Positions 11,220-23,664 are shown, numbered from the stretch's first letter. The stretch: DNA of 64,000 bases from Ursus arctos (GCF_023065955.2 NW_026622997.1:18580001-18644000); one strand, 5' to 3'. The notes: generated from the letters alone by a model not told the origin. Program-made: numbers and translations.

Positions 11220-11859
11220 ATAAGGTTACTGATATAAATTTACTGATATAAAGAATGCATAGTACACAGTTTGAAAAAAAATGAAATATGCAGTGTGCTT
11301 TATTGTAAATTTTATATAACTGATTCTTATGGAATGTTCTAGATGATTTTTGCCACGCTTTTTACACCTATACCCACCCGAGCCTGCTATTCACAGTGAA
11401 GGCCCTGCAGACACCGCACTCTTGAATCTACATTATTAGCACACTCTCGTCACTTTCTTCACTCTAGAGAAACAACCACAAAATAATAATAATTCAAACC
11501 CTGATTTGTCTCTACGAGAGCTCACTGAATGGGGAGTTGCAAAGACTTGCAACGATGATGTAGTATTTCTGTCATCAATCGCATTAAAGAAATCACCTGC
11601 AGAGCATAGGTGAGAGTAAAATAATTAAGAAGAGGTGAGTTTTGAGTATTGATTTCTTGTGTATTTATTTGAGTTTGGAATCGGGAGGAGGCATTGGTCG
11701 CTGTGGTGTCTGCCTCTTTACTTCTCACACTGAATCATAAGCTAAAATAATTTCATGTTGAATAACGGCCAGGTAAAACAACTAGCTCACAAGTTTCCAG
11801 AAATTTTAGCCGTAGGCTCTCCGAAGCCAGAGCAACCTGGCCCCGGTACACCACTGAGA
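11220..11859. other. Sequence of unknown origin between two L1M pieces
   Basis: About 640 bp separates the body of the old L1 3' UTR from its terminal part. It could be an inserted sequence or a poorly conserved part of the repeat. A 40-bp segment at 11681-11722 has a close match at 12836-12877. Confidence 0.35.
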
Positions 11860-12000
11860 GAGAAAGAATGATAAACCAAGGGTGATGACATTTTAATACT
11901 CAGGAAATCTGGATAGAGGGTGTGTAGGAATTCTCTCTATTCCTGTAACCTTTCTGTCAATCTGAAATCATTTCAAGATTTAAAAGTTTAGAAAATAAAC
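11860..12000 (+). mobile_element. Terminal part of old L1 3' UTR
   Basis: GAAAGAATGATAAACCAAGG, then a GAAATCTGGATAGAGGG phrase, then CCTGTAACCTTTCTGTCAA and a T/A-rich end. This matches the last segment of the same L1M-type 3' UTR seen upstream. Confidence 0.55.
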
Positions 12001-12074
12001 CAACTGAACCCAAATTCGGGGGTGTGTGTTGGTTCTCTCCTTGCACAGACGTGGTGCAACTTAGGTACAAGTTC

Positions 12075-12256
12075 GGGGCGCCTGGGTGGCTCAGTCGGTT
12101 AAGCGTCTGCCTTCAGCTCAGGTGGGATTGAGCCCCACATTGGGCTCCCTGCTCAGCCAGGAATCTGCTTCTCCCTCTCCCTCCTCTGCTCCTCCTGCCT
12201 GTGCAGGCTCTCTTGCTCTCTCTCTCTGTCAAATAAATAAAATCTTAAAAAAACAA
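12075..12256 (+). mobile_element. CAN-SINE (SINEC), internal deletion
   Basis: The head and right part are intact, but about 20 bp between CAGGT and GGGATTGAG are missing. An imperfect target-site duplication is TTAGGTACAAGTTC (12061-12074) and TTAGGGTACACATTC (12257-12271). Confidence 0.9.
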
Positions 12257-12271
12257 TTAGGGTACACATTC

Positions 12272-13640
12272 ATGGCACTGCCAAAAAATAGCGGGGAAAA
12301 ACGTGCATTCGGGGAAAGGGGAGAGCTGACACAGTAGGGTCTGTCCACAAGTCCCTCAGTGACTTCATTAATGGCCCGTTATTCCACAGGGAGGTCAATG
12401 ACAACCTGTCTATCTTTTGGTTATTCCATAAGGCAAGCGACGTGTGACACAACGGGTATGTAGGAAGGACCATGGGAGCATGGTGGAGATCTCTGACCTT
12501 TCCTCCGCTGCCCCCCGCATAGCCTTTAGCTCCTCATTCCTGCCTTCTATCTATGAAAGAAGCCACATGGTCAGAGAGCATGCATGATACACAGCAGTGA
12601 GCATGCAGCGAGCAGGTGTCCTCACGATGGAAATTGCTCTCTGCCGCCGAGGCGCTCCACACCTCACCCCTCCCTCCAAAGCAGCTGTCGCATGGCGCAA
12701 CAATGCCGAGCAGTATGGGACAGGAAGTGAAAGATACCACATCCTCTTGAAACTGCAAGGAAAATGTATTAAGCCTATTATCGTGGCTTCACAGTTGTTA
12801 AGAAGGGGCAGTTGGGCTCTCCTATTACGACGGACTTCGGAGGAGGTGCTGGTTACTGTGGCGTCTGCCTCTTGACTTTACTCTGGAGAGGAATGTCATT
12901 GGCCACCCCAATGCTTGACAGGAAAACTTCGAAGACCCTCTCTCAGAATGTCCCTAGAGGGAGGTCGTCGAAAACACGAACTGAAGGCCTGCTGGGCCGT
13001 GGGGGGTGGGGGGGATATGCACATAAAGCTGAAGTTCCCACGATTCTGTCAGAGAATTTATGTAGGATCAGAGAATTCTAGAGCTACCCAGAAATAGACT
13101 GGAGCTTGTTTCACCCAATCTGACGGTCTGGTGGGAGACAAAAGACGCACTCTGGCCGAAGACCCCTTGTAGCATAAGGTTATACCTTAAAGGCGTCTGA
13201 TGCGTGCTAGTGATAGTGAGTGCAGGGGGGGCCCAGGGAAGGGGGGATTATGCAAATCTGCAGGACTCCCTGCTCTACCCAAAGAGAGGCGGCTGAGGAA
13301 CCTTGCCTTCAAAACCTTAATTTTCAGAACAAGTCCTATACCTGATGAAACAGGAATTACCAGGCAACAAAGATAAAAGGCGGAACGGGCTCAAGGTCTT
13401 AGGGCCAGGGAAGGAGAGGAACAGGTGGCAAGTTAAGAGGGAAGATTTAATAACATGAGATTCCGTTGGTTCAACATAGAAGGTCCTGATCTTCCAGCTG
13501 AATCTCTACACACACGGGTTTATAATCAGAGGCCCCAAAACAGTAATCAACCTTCAGCCCCCACCAACACAAATTAGGTACATGGGAGGAAGGAAGTAGG
13601 AAAGAAGTGTTTGTTTTTGGTCTTTGTGGGGGTTTTTTTC
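12272..13640. other. Repeat-poor unique sequence
   Basis: I see no transposon I can name and no exon. A G-rich run at 12999-13014 (GGGGGGTGGGGGGG) is notable. Open frames at 12597-12875 and 12812-13081 overlap in different frames and look like chance. Confidence 0.4.
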
Positions 13641-15240
13641 TCTTGTGGTCCACCTGAATCTGTTTGTGTATTTAGCCCAACACCCGTGGCCCGAGGTCCT
13701 GTCGGCACCATCTTGCTCCTCTAGCTTCCCCAGCTACAATCTTCTTCATTTTGCACCCAGAGCTCTGGACGTGGGGTTCAGGAGGTATACGGCAACCGAT
13801 ACCACTTACACCAGAGCAGACGTAAGAAGTAGAGCCTGTTTGGCAAGCCCCCAAGCTTGGCTCTCTTGAAGGTTCTGGAAATGGAGATAAAATGTGCCTT
13901 TTGCAGTGAAATGTTTGCGGACTTTGTATCAAATTCCCATTGCCGGCAGCTCTGTGGAGCAACCGGACACAAAACAGAATCCCAAGTCCCGCTCGCTGCC
14001 AAGCCCCTCCTCCCACTGCGGAGCCAAGGAAATGTGCAGCCTTGGCCTTCGGGGGTCTCCAGAGAAGGAAGGAGTCGTCAGGAGGTCTGGAGGTGGGGGC
14101 CTGCTACCCACCCACAGTGGTCACATAGGGGACTGGTGACAAAGGCCCGTGGGTGTGGCCTCTACACCAGCTCCTACTTGGCTATTCGTCCGGTCTAAGA
14201 CTAAAAACTACTTTTTCGTCTGCACTGACTTGTGAACGCATCTTCCTCACTGCTAGAGTTTCAGGAACATACTCCTCTGGAAGCATCCCAAGGTCCTGCA
14301 ACCACACGGTGCAAGGCTAAACCCCTGCCCACATCAAGCCTTCAGGAAGCTCTAAGGTTAGAAACGGGTCACTGAGAGACCAATATCAATTACAGCTCCA
14401 GGCTCCCAGAGACCTTGTGACAACCCACTCAAGGGCAGGGCTAAGGTCAACCTCCGGGGCACCTCTTACCAGAGGCCAGCATGTCATGTTGCCCACAAGT
14501 CATCCATCCCTCTCTTGGTCCGCTGTCGGATCAGATTCAGGTCATTGCTCTCCCTCCCCGTCTTTGGGCTCCTGAAGTCTCCAGGATCAGACTGATCTGC
14601 GTCACTTTGCTCAGATGAAGAAGTGTCACCTTGTAAAACTGCAGCTTTGACCTGCTCTTGCTTTGCCAGAATTAAGGTTTCAGAAAGACCTTGCTTTTGC
14701 CCAGCAAAGAACTGAGGGAATCACGGTGGGATAGGTACATTTTGTTTTGGAGGCCCAGGACAGGGAAGGTCAGAAGAAGGAGAGAGGCAGGGAGATAACC
14801 AGATAACAGGGAAACAGGATAATAGAAGAGAAAGATCAAAGCAGCACTGGCCTGAGAAAATGGCACAGCTAAGAACATACCGTTTACCTCTTGTGATTTT
14901 TGCTGGAGTCAAACTTTAAAAACTGAATAGCGTCCCAGAAGCTGCGACACGTCTCTTCCCTTTGTTCTAAGTGGTATTCGGAAGAAAGTTATTCGAACTT
15001 GTGCTCTGGATAAAGCGTCTTAGAGAATGTGTCTGTGAGGCTCAGACCTTGAACCACCTCAGGCCTACTCTAAACCAGCCCCGACCTGCTCCTTCCGTAG
15101 ATTTGGCTCTGCAGCCGCTTCCCAGGGCAAAGGTGACCCTCTGGGTGGCCTGAACTCTCATTCTAATTAGTATCAGCTGGCCCCTGCACAAGAGAGCAAG
15201 GAATGGAGGCATAAGACCCATCATGGAAGGCCAAACGGTC
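13641..15240. other. Repeat-poor unique sequence
   Basis: About 1.6 kb free of recognisable repeats. Several overlapping 60-114-codon frames occupy 13624-14198 on both strands, which is expected where stop codons are rare by composition. A minus-strand 68-codon frame (14672-14878) is hydrophobic but unrecognised. Confidence 0.4.
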
Positions 15241-17075
15241 CACTTTGATTAAGAAAACAATTCTATCTACGATAACGTCAAAAAGAACACACTACTTAGG
15301 GGGGAAAAGTAATGGAGGAGGTAAAAGACTTGTATAAAATGTTGCAGGAGGAAATTAGGCACAAATATATGAGAAAATATCCTATGTTCATGAATCGTAA
15401 GACTTACTCCTGTTAAGGTACCAATAATACCCAAAGCAAACTATAGACTCCATGTAATCCCTGACAAATCCCTTTTTTTTTTTTAGCAGAATTAAAATTC
15501 ATCCTAAAATTCATAGAGAATCTCAAGGAATCCCAAGTGGTCAAAACAATTTTGAACAAAAAGAACAGAGTTGGAGGTCTCACAATTCCAGATTTCAAAA
15601 TGTATTACAAAGCTACAAAATCAAAAACATTGTGGTACTGGCATAAAGACAGATAGGGAAACCCGTAGACTAGAATAGAGAGCCCAGAAATAAACCTTTC
15701 CATATATGATTAAATGATTTTCAGCAAGGTTGCCGAGACCACTCAAGAGGGTCAAAGCAATCATTGGTGCTGGTGCTGGCGAAACTGGAGATTGACGTGC
15801 AAAAGATAAAGTTGGCCCTTGCTTTACACCAGATACAAAAATTCACCCAAAATGGATCAAACACCTAAATGTAAGACCTAAAAGTACCAAACTCTTAGAA
15901 GAAAAAATAGGCAAAAAATCTTCATGATACTGGATTTGTATCACATATTGATTTCTTGAAGGTGACACCAAAGACACAGGCAACAAAAGAAAAAATAGAC
16001 AAAATGAACACATTTTTGCATTTTGCAAAGGACACTATCAATAGAGTAAAAAGGCAAACAAACCTCAGAATGGGGGGAACATTTGCAAACCATATGTCTG
16101 CTATGGGTCTAGTTTCCTGAATATATAAAGAACTCTAAGAACTCAACAACAACAACAAAAAACCAACCTAATTCAAAAATGGGCAAAGGACTTAAATGCA
16201 CGTTTTCCCCAAAGAAAATATGCAAATGGCCAATATGCATATACAAAGATGCTCACTCTTACTAGTCATTGGGGAAATGCAAATCTAAACCACAATGAGA
16301 CAGGAACTCACACCCAGGAGGATGGCTACTCTAAAACAGAATTTTTAAAAAAACCCAAAAACCAGAAAATAACAAGTCTTAGCAAAGGATGTGGAGAAAT
16401 TAAAGCCCTGTGTACTGTTGGTGGGAATGTAAAATGATGTAGCCACTATGGAAAACAGTACAGTGGTTCCTCAAAAAATTGAAAACGGAATTGCCATTCG
16501 ATCCAGTAATTCTACTTGTGGGTATATATCCAAAAGAACTGAAGGAAGGGTCTCAAAGAGATATTTGCACTCCCATGTTGCTACGCTGTTATTCACCATA
16601 GCCAAGAAGTGGAGTCAACCCGAGTGTCCATTAATAGATGAATGGATAAACACAATGTGGTATATACATACAGTGGACTATTATTCCGCCTTACAAAGGA
16701 AAAAAATTCTGACTCATGCTACAGAGTGAATGAACCCAAGGACATTATGCTGAGTAAAATAAGCCAGTACAAAAAACCCCAAAAAACAAAAAAAAACAAT
16801 ATGATTCTACTTATGCGAAGTACCTAGAGTAGTAAAAATTCATAGAAACAGAAAGGAGAATGGTGGTTGCCAGGGTCTAGTGGAAGGGGAATGAGGGGAT
16901 GTTGTTTAATGATTATAGAGTTTCAGTTCGGGAAGACGTAGAGAGTTCTGGAGATAGATGACGGTAATGGCTGCACAATGTGCATATAGTTAATGTTACT
17001 GAAATATGCACTAAAAAATCATTAAGATGGAAAATTTTATGTTCAGTATATTTTTACCACAATTATAAAATTTTT
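15241..17075 (+). mobile_element. LINE-1 ORF2 C-terminal part and 3' UTR, decayed
   Basis: Recognisable ORF2 stretches run in order: AAAATTCATAGAGAATCTCA, ACAAAGCTACAAAATCAAAA, TGGCATAAAGACAGATAGG, AATGGGCAAAGGACTTAAAT and AAAATTGAAAACGGAATTGC. It ends in the 3' UTR near TGGTGGTTGCCAGGG and a final AATTATAAAATTTTTT. The reverse transcriptase C-terminal part is present only as fragments in several frames, so it is inactive. Confidence 0.9.
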
Positions 17076-17287
17076 TAACTTGTCTGCCTTGCTTCATCCT
17101 GAGAAACTAACTCTAAGCGTGCCTCTCCCTCTAAACCCACAATAGCTCCCTCCTTGCTTTACCACTTGGCTTATTCCAAGTTCCAGTGCCAGCTGATTTT
17201 CAACCCCTTGTACCATTAACCTCATTCAAGCCATATCCTTTGGTCCAACCAAGGTATGGCTCCCTGGGTCTTCTTCTTCTTCTTCTT
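17076..17287 (+). mobile_element. Possible L2 fragment
   Basis: Pyrimidine-rich text on both sides of the antisense SINE at 17288-17496, including CAGACCTGGCTCATGCCC further on (17578-17690), has the feel of diverged LINE-2. The call is weak. Confidence 0.3.
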
Positions 17288-17496
17288 CTTTTTTTTTAAT
17301 GATTTCTTATTTATTCATTTGAGACACAGAGAGACAGAGGGAGCACAAACTTGGGGGGGGGTCCGAGGGAGAGGGAGAAGCAGACTCCCCACTGAGCAGG
17401 GAGCCCCCCACAGGGCTCAATCCCAGGACCCTGAGATCATGACCTGAGCTGAAGGTAGACAGACGCTCAACCAACTGAGCCACTCAGGCACCCCCC
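17288..17496 (-). mobile_element. CAN-SINE (SINEC), antisense
   Basis: Reverse-complement SINE with a T-rich start, then GGGAGAAGCAGACTCCCC and ending in ACTGAGCCACTCAGGCACCC. It sits next to a (TTC)n run at 17270-17288. No clean target-site duplication was found. Confidence 0.9.
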
Positions 17497-17499
17497 ACC

Positions 17500-18740
17500 C
17501 CCATCTTTTCTCCAGTTATCCCATCTACCTAAAGGATGCTCATTCTAACACATTCAGCCTCTTTCCGCCCTCCTTCCAGACCTGGCTCATGCCCCCACCT
17601 CCTGCACAGATTGTACCAACTATGGCCAGCCCACATCTTCTCCTCATTCTCTGAGGTCCAATTGCCTTACTGTCTGAAAAACACAATTTAACACTTTACT
17701 CATTGGACAAACAGCAATTGAGCTCTTTTCACATGCATGGGACGAGACCAGAGACTAGACTAAGTTCCATCAGATACTGCTTTCCAACTGACTCATTCAT
17801 AAATCTTGCCTGTACCACCAGATGGTGATTTTCTTAAAGATGAGACTATGCGTGTCTTTCCGTGCCTCTGCCTAAGAGAGAGCGCCGGGGCCAGTGTAAG
17901 GGATTCTTTGGTTTTCACCGCAAATTTAATACCAAAGTGGATAATCATATTAAAAGAACTTTGAAGTCCTAGAGTTTGAACAAAAGTTCGAGAGTTTGAG
18001 AGTTTGAACATAAGTATTTATTTTTGCAAAATTCCTCCTGGCAGTCTTTTACCCTTCCCCCCCCCCCCCATTACAAAACAAAACAGAAAGCCCTTTAAGT
18101 GGGTAATGAAAGGGGAGAGGCATGGAACCAAGATAGATTTTCTTGGAGGAAAAGTGCTTGGAGATTGTCATACTTCATTGAACTTCATCTGGAAGCAGAA
18201 TGCTGACAGTTTGGGCAAAGGAAGTGACTCTGAGGGCAGAGAAGATAAGCTGAGAACGCTTTCTTACAGTTAGGGTCACCATCTTTGGCTCCATCACTGC
18301 AAAAGTAAGTTGACGTGCTGATTGCAATCCAACCAAGCAGCACCGACCAGCTCACAAGGGCAGCTTCCAGTCTGAAAACCACACCCCCGCCCCACGCCTA
18401 GTGGGGTTCTGCTCCTGACGAATCCCATTTGGAGCCTTGGATTGAACTTGGGATTTCCTAGTAGAGCGGTCCCCTCTTGGTTCCAGTGAGTTCACACATT
18501 AAGTAGAGTCTGAGTAAATATAATTATGTGTGATTTAAGATTTCTTTCTTCAAAAGGAACCAACTCATGAAAATTTCATAGAAAGGAAATAGAAAATCAA
18601 GGGCAGGATGTAAAAAATGTGAAGAATCATAGAAGCAAATGTGTTAAGTGGGAACTTCCTAAAGGGTTTCTGCCGTCTCTGGTTATATATTCTACTTATC
18701 GCCAAGATGGAGACTAACAAGCTTCTGTTTTCCTTAGCAG
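17500..18740. other. Mostly unique sequence
   Basis: No gene is called. It contains possible L2 remnants to about 17690 and a 14-nt C run at 18056-18069. The tail end (18700-18740) forms a good polypyrimidine tract before a TTAGCAG acceptor-like site. Confidence 0.4.
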
Positions 18741-19029
18741 ATCTCCGGAAAACGGGAACCAAAGGAGGCAGTGTTCAGTGTGTCCCTTCTGGAAGCCGCT
18801 CCGGGCATATTCACCCCCCTTCAGCCCACCTCAAAGGGCGGCTAGTACTGGATCGACCCTGGAGGCTCTGGCAACAACAAAAGGTGTTGACTCGTTCAAT
18901 GAAAGGTCTACTTAGCCCAGGCAGGAAGAGATGCCTTTGCCCCTGCCCCTGTTTGCCCAGCGTCCATGCCAGGTCAGGCCCCTCACACAAGCCCCTTATA
19001 TCCCCAGGAAAAAAGCAGGACCAGTCCAG
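18741..19029 (+). other. Candidate exon (open block with splice-like borders)
   Basis: A 289-nt block is bordered by an acceptor-like CTTCTGTTTTCCTTAGCAG ending at 18740 and by a strong donor CAG/GTGAGG at 19030. One frame (part of 18641-19033) is open throughout; its stop falls 2 nt past the donor start. The predicted residues are basic and low in recognisable pattern, with no domain I know. The length is 3n+1. It could be a non-coding RNA exon or chance. Confidence 0.2.
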
Positions 19030-19717
19030 GTGAGGAAAGGGCTCGTGTTCAGACGGCCGCAATCCATCACGCACAGGGAGAGCAAGGAAAATCTATAACC
19101 GACAGCTAAACCGGGGCAACCGGGCCAGGAGGCAAACAGCCAAGGTGTGCCGAGGGATCCGAGGGGCTGTCTACACTCCAGTAGCTGTGGGAAGGTCCAC
19201 TGTCCTTTTCTGCCTTTTGTCCTGGAGCGTCCTACCCCACTCACCCGGCCTCAGCGAGATCCTCTGAAAGCCGCTTTGCTGATAATAGTGGGTCGACACG
19301 GCGCTCAGGGCTTGTGCACGTGGCTGAAAGACAAATGATTTCAGTGTGAAAGACAGATTCGGCCGTTTTCATAGCACAGCCGGCTTCCGTGGTTCCTGTT
19401 TTATCTCCCAGGATTAAAAAAAAAACAAAACAAAACAGAACGCACAATCCTATTTTATTTCCTAGAACATGAGTGAACTTTTCAACCATGAGAATCCTTT
19501 TTAGGTCAAATAATGTCCTGAACTGCCATGTGATTACAATTGTATTTTAATTTCCTTTGATGGAGAAAACACAATGACAAGAGCTTTTATAAATTATGCC
19601 ACCCTTTCATAAGCTATATGGCTAAGAGCACAATGGCTTTCTACAGATATTCGAAAACCTTCGGTAGAAGACATTATTCATTCAGCACCACACCCACTCA
19701 CGGTCCCCACTCCACCC
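19030..19717. other. Unannotated unique sequence
   Basis: No repeat is recognised. The part around 19500-19630 is AT-rich and evenly composed. I can assign nothing. Confidence 0.35.
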
Positions 19718-19887
19718 TTTTTTTTTTTAAGATTTCACATATTTATTTGAGAAAGAGAGGGAGAAGCGAGGGAGAAGCAGACTCCCCGCAGAGCAGGGAG
19801 CCCAACACAGGGGCTCGATCCCAGGACCCTGGGATCGTGACCTGAGCTGAAGGCAGACGCTTTACCGACTGAGCCACCCAGGCGCCC
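19718..19887 (-). mobile_element. CAN-SINE (SINEC), antisense, short right part
   Basis: T-run, GAGAAGCAGACTCCCCGC, GGCTCGATCCCAGG and CTGAGCCACCCAGGCGCCCC on the plus strand identify an antisense SINE. The CT-rich segment is shortened. Confidence 0.92.
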
Positions 19888-21183
19888 CTCCCTGTCCCCT
19901 CTTTAAGGATCAACCTCACAAGTTGTCCTAGTACCAGAGCTCACAAATCCCAGAGCTAGTTCTCAGGGCAGACAGAGGTTTAAAGAAGATTATTTCACCC
20001 CTAACTCATCTCCACCTGTCACCTCCGCCCCTCTTCTTAACAGCAGAGACCAGAAGTACAGCACACGTGAGAGGTACAAGGCTGGGCGTGTCTGTCCTGA
20101 ATGCACATGGCTCCCTAGTACCACCGAGGGAGTGACGGCTGAAAGGCCGAAGAAACAAAAGGTTTGGGGTTTCCAATGTTGGTTTCTCAAGAGCAGAGTG
20201 GCCAACTGAAACCCAATTCTCCATGTTTAACACCAGAAATAGATGGCATCATCCACTGAAAAAGCCAAACCCTCGAGCTGGCTTTTAGCCACCCCCGAAG
20301 GGTGAAATAAGACCCCCCCAAAAAATCCCTTCTTTTCTCCAGAACCAAGCAATCTTTTTGACACCCATCAGCACCAAATGGTAGCTATTTAAATAAAAAG
20401 GTTGACGACGCACCCTTTGGTCCAATCTTAAGCAAGCAATCAATTAATATTGAATGAGTGAGTGAAAAAGAAAAAAAGTAGGTATGGCCACTGAGCAGAG
20501 GACAACATGGGGATGTCCTGAGTGCTGTCGCTCCCTGTGTGTGTTGCGGGGGGAGACACAGGGCCTCTGGACAAATTAGGTTTGGAGTTTGGGTGAGTAA
20601 GGGGCCACGCCTACACTCACTTCCCATCTTTCACCCAGGCAGGTCCCCAAACACTTGTCAGGCCACACTGATGGATGGGCCTGGAATGGCCTTGTTTGCC
20701 GCCAGGGTGAGGCCCAGCAGCTGTTGAACAGGCCTGCGAGTGACCCTGGTCAGTCCTTGCAAGGCAGGAAGCACAGAAGAATAGAGTGTCCACTTAGCAC
20801 AACCACAAAGGCAGGGGGAGGAGGAACTCCCTCCCCTTGTGAGCGGGCCAGCAGCCGGCACTCTAATTACACACACAAACAAGGGAGGAGGGGGAGCGCC
20901 GGGAAGGGACAGGGAGGGAATCAAAACTGCTCCCGAGCCATCCTAGTCTGACCCTTGGTCCCCCACCAGACTCTAGAACTTGCAGCCCAGTGTGTGAGGA
21001 AGCCAGAGATGAGGCCACATCAGATCTCTACCCGGCGCCTTGTGGGACAACATCCCAGTCCCCGAGAGCCTCCTTCAGGTCTGGGGAGCTGGTGTGTGTT
21101 ACATACGTGTTTCCACAGCCCAGGGAAAGCCTCCTGGAAAACCTTTTCCTGAGCCCCGCAGTCCCTGGGTGCCCCACTCAACT
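19888..21183. other. Repeat-poor unique sequence
   Basis: No transposon or exon can be supported. Purine-rich patches occur at 20810-20920. It leads into the C/A-rich tract at 21184. Confidence 0.4.
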
Positions 21184-21330
21184 GTTCCCCCACACCCCCA
21201 CAGCCCCCTCCCTCCACCCCACACCCCCACCCCACCCCATCCCCCCAACAACACCCCTACCCCACACCACACACCCCCACCCACACCCCCAACCCCCACG
21301 CCACCTCCACACCCCCACCCCGTGCCCCCA
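21184..21330. repeat. C/A-rich low-complexity tract
   Basis: Runs of CCCC to CCCCCC separated by A or ACA. Bases 21204-21299 contain no G at all. The minus strand therefore has many G-runs and could form G-quadruplexes. Two plus-strand frames stay open across it (214 and 220 codons) only because stops cannot form from this composition. Confidence 0.95.
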
Positions 21331-22329
21331 AATGCCACCACTGGAAGAAGGAAGAAAGGAGGCCAAATTAAAGGGGTCTCTCGCTGCTTCATCCACGCAG
21401 CAGACATTGGTCTCACAGGCGTGGGAGAGGGGCGGTCCCATGCAGAACATCTCCTTTTTGGTGGACATTTGCTGCCGCCCTTCATCCACTCATCTGAGCC
21501 GCCCAACGCTCCCCGGAGCCTTGTGCCTTGCCCAGCCAGGCTTAGTGGAAACCTGGGAGATCCTGGGCTACCAGGGGTGGTGGTTTCTTACAGCAGAGGC
21601 CAGTGCAAGTGGGTCCAAATTTTGCAAGACCTGAAGCCATACAATTTTTACAAGGCAAAGCACATCCAAAATCATAAATACAAATCAGGTCCAGGGTCTT
21701 GAAAGAGGGCCCGCAAGTAAAGGGCCCGGAAGCTTGGGTCTCCTTCACATCCTGATGCATCTGCACCTGGGGTAGGTGCACGAAGCCTCTTCTCAAGTTT
21801 CAGCTTCCTGAAAAGGGGCCAAGTACATCTGACCCAAAACCCAAGTGGGTGCGAGGGAACCACTCACAGGAGTCAGGAGGAACCACCCGGTGTCTCTTTC
21901 TTCTTTATTTTGCTTCCTCCCTCCCACTTAGAAGCTGCACAAATGGAGGAAGATAGTTGTTGAGTCCCAGTGGAGGGCTGCCGTCCTAGGGAAGGTGGTG
22001 ATGAGTCCACACTGCCCGGTTGGCCCATGGACCCAGCCTGCTGATGAGCTCCTGGCTGGGCGAGGCCACTTCAAATGGAGTCATTCTCCCCCACACCCGG
22101 GCACTGGACAGCACGTATCCAGTGTCCACTGCATGCACTGCTCTGAACTAGGAGCTATTAGAGGAAAGGGAAAGCAGAAGTAAAAGAACTAGTCAGCTCT
22201 CTCCTCCATGTGGGAGCAAAATCTCTTGGCCCGGACACCGTGGAAGCTTGCAACCCTAGGTCCCTCCACATCATGCCGGGCTAATTCAGAGAAAAGGGCA
22301 TGGTTAGGCCAAAAGTGATGTTAGTGCCT
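21331..22329. other. Unannotated unique sequence
   Basis: No gene or repeat could be supported. Composition is GC-moderate. Confidence 0.4.
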
Positions 22330-22420
22330 AGTGTTGGAACGAACTGTGTGATGTGGGCAACGTGGAAGGTCATCCCGGGCCTCATTGTCTTCATCTGTGA
22401 AATGGAGCTGCAGAACTCCA
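22330..22420 (+). mobile_element. Possible MIR core fragment
   Basis: ACTGTGTGATGTGGGCAAC, then a CCTCATTGTCTTCATCTGTG stretch and GAAATGGAGC match the MIR core, read on the plus strand. Confidence 0.5.
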
Positions 22421-22429
22421 TGTGTCCGA

Positions 22430-23664
22430 GGTCCCCGCTCATCCTGTGAAGCAACACGATTTCCATCTGGAGATTGGCTGTACTTATCTGAGCCATCACA
22501 CTGCTCAGACAGTCCCCAAGGAGGCCTGGAGCTCACTTGCTCAAGTTTTCCAGGTTCCTGATGCCCTGTGACCCCTCCGGCCCCAAGCAAGACTTCTATC
22601 TGGTCACATTGCGAACAAACAATTTTCTGATGAAATGAAAGAAACAGCTTCTGGTCTACCATTTTTCAAAAGGGCATATGGAGACATGATGGAGAGCCAG
22701 GGATGAAGAAACGGGTGAGAAAAAACGCTCATGAGTCCAGGTCTTTTGAGGAACGGTCCTGGCGGCGTGATGATGGCTATGTACAAAAAAAAAAAAAAAA
22801 ATGAAAGCAAAGGAGCCAACACCCAAAGAGGCCAGTGCCAGGGGAGGGAGGAGGTGCCCAAGGCCTTCTCAAGGAGGGATAACTTTCACCAAACCAGAGG
22901 AGTGGGGTCCTGGGTAACAAACTTGCCAAAGGAAATCATCCGGGACAGAGTTGGCCTCGGCCGGCCTCTTTCCTCCAAAATGCAGTGAACGCAGGCTGCT
23001 CCCAAGTCCCTGTGGCAAGTCCCTGACTGCGCCCGTCCTTCACCCCTGCCCCTAAATCACAGAAGGGGAAGGAGGGCTCCAGTTCATGCTTGCCCTAAGA
23101 CTGCTACAGTCAGCCTCTCCCCAGCAAGCCCCCTCCTATCTCATGAGCTCCTTCCCCCTCCCGCCCTCGGTTTCAGAACGATCCTTCCATTAAAGGACCC
23201 TGGTGGGAATCTTCCTTTCCCACAGCCAGGACGGGATAAAACTATCCTGCCCCTTTCTCCTCTCGGAGATTCTTCGATGTTTTGGCTCCATTCTCTGACT
23301 CTCTTTCCCCCTCCCTCCCACCTATCCGCCTCAAATAAGGCAACTCCTTGCAGAGGAGTTCTCTTCTCCTGGGTGTTTAATAAACAATATAGGTCATGAC
23401 CCGAGGCTCCCCATGAGTGAGTTTTATGCAAATCTGATTTCAGGGGCCAGGATTAGGTTGAACCCTAGGAAATTGTTATGATTCGACCATGTGGACACCC
23501 AGAAAGAATGGCAGTTTCGTGAGCTTGTAGCTAATCAAGGATCCTGGCATTCAAATATTAAAAACGTGCTGTCTTCCTACCTGTTCTCTTCCTAAACAGT
23601 AGGGATCAATTTGGAGGTCGAGGTTGGTGGGGGAGGGGCAGTGTTTATTGTTCTCCATAAAATG
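22430..23664. other. Mostly unique sequence with poly-A run
   Basis: A 17-nt A run lies at 22784-22800. The part at 23140-23400 is pyrimidine-rich and includes TGTTTAATAAACAATATAGG, which has an AATAAA but no other gene signal. Confidence 0.4.

Noticed and set aside
13857..14198. Zinc-finger-like cysteine/histidine pattern in a 113-codon frame
   Set aside because: Spacing does not fit a known finger, and several other frames are open over the same DNA.
20990..21702. Two overlapping plus-strand open frames of 214 and 220 codons
   Set aside because: They cross the C/A tract, where stop codons cannot form. They overlap in different frames and encode proline/histidine/threonine-rich low-complexity text.
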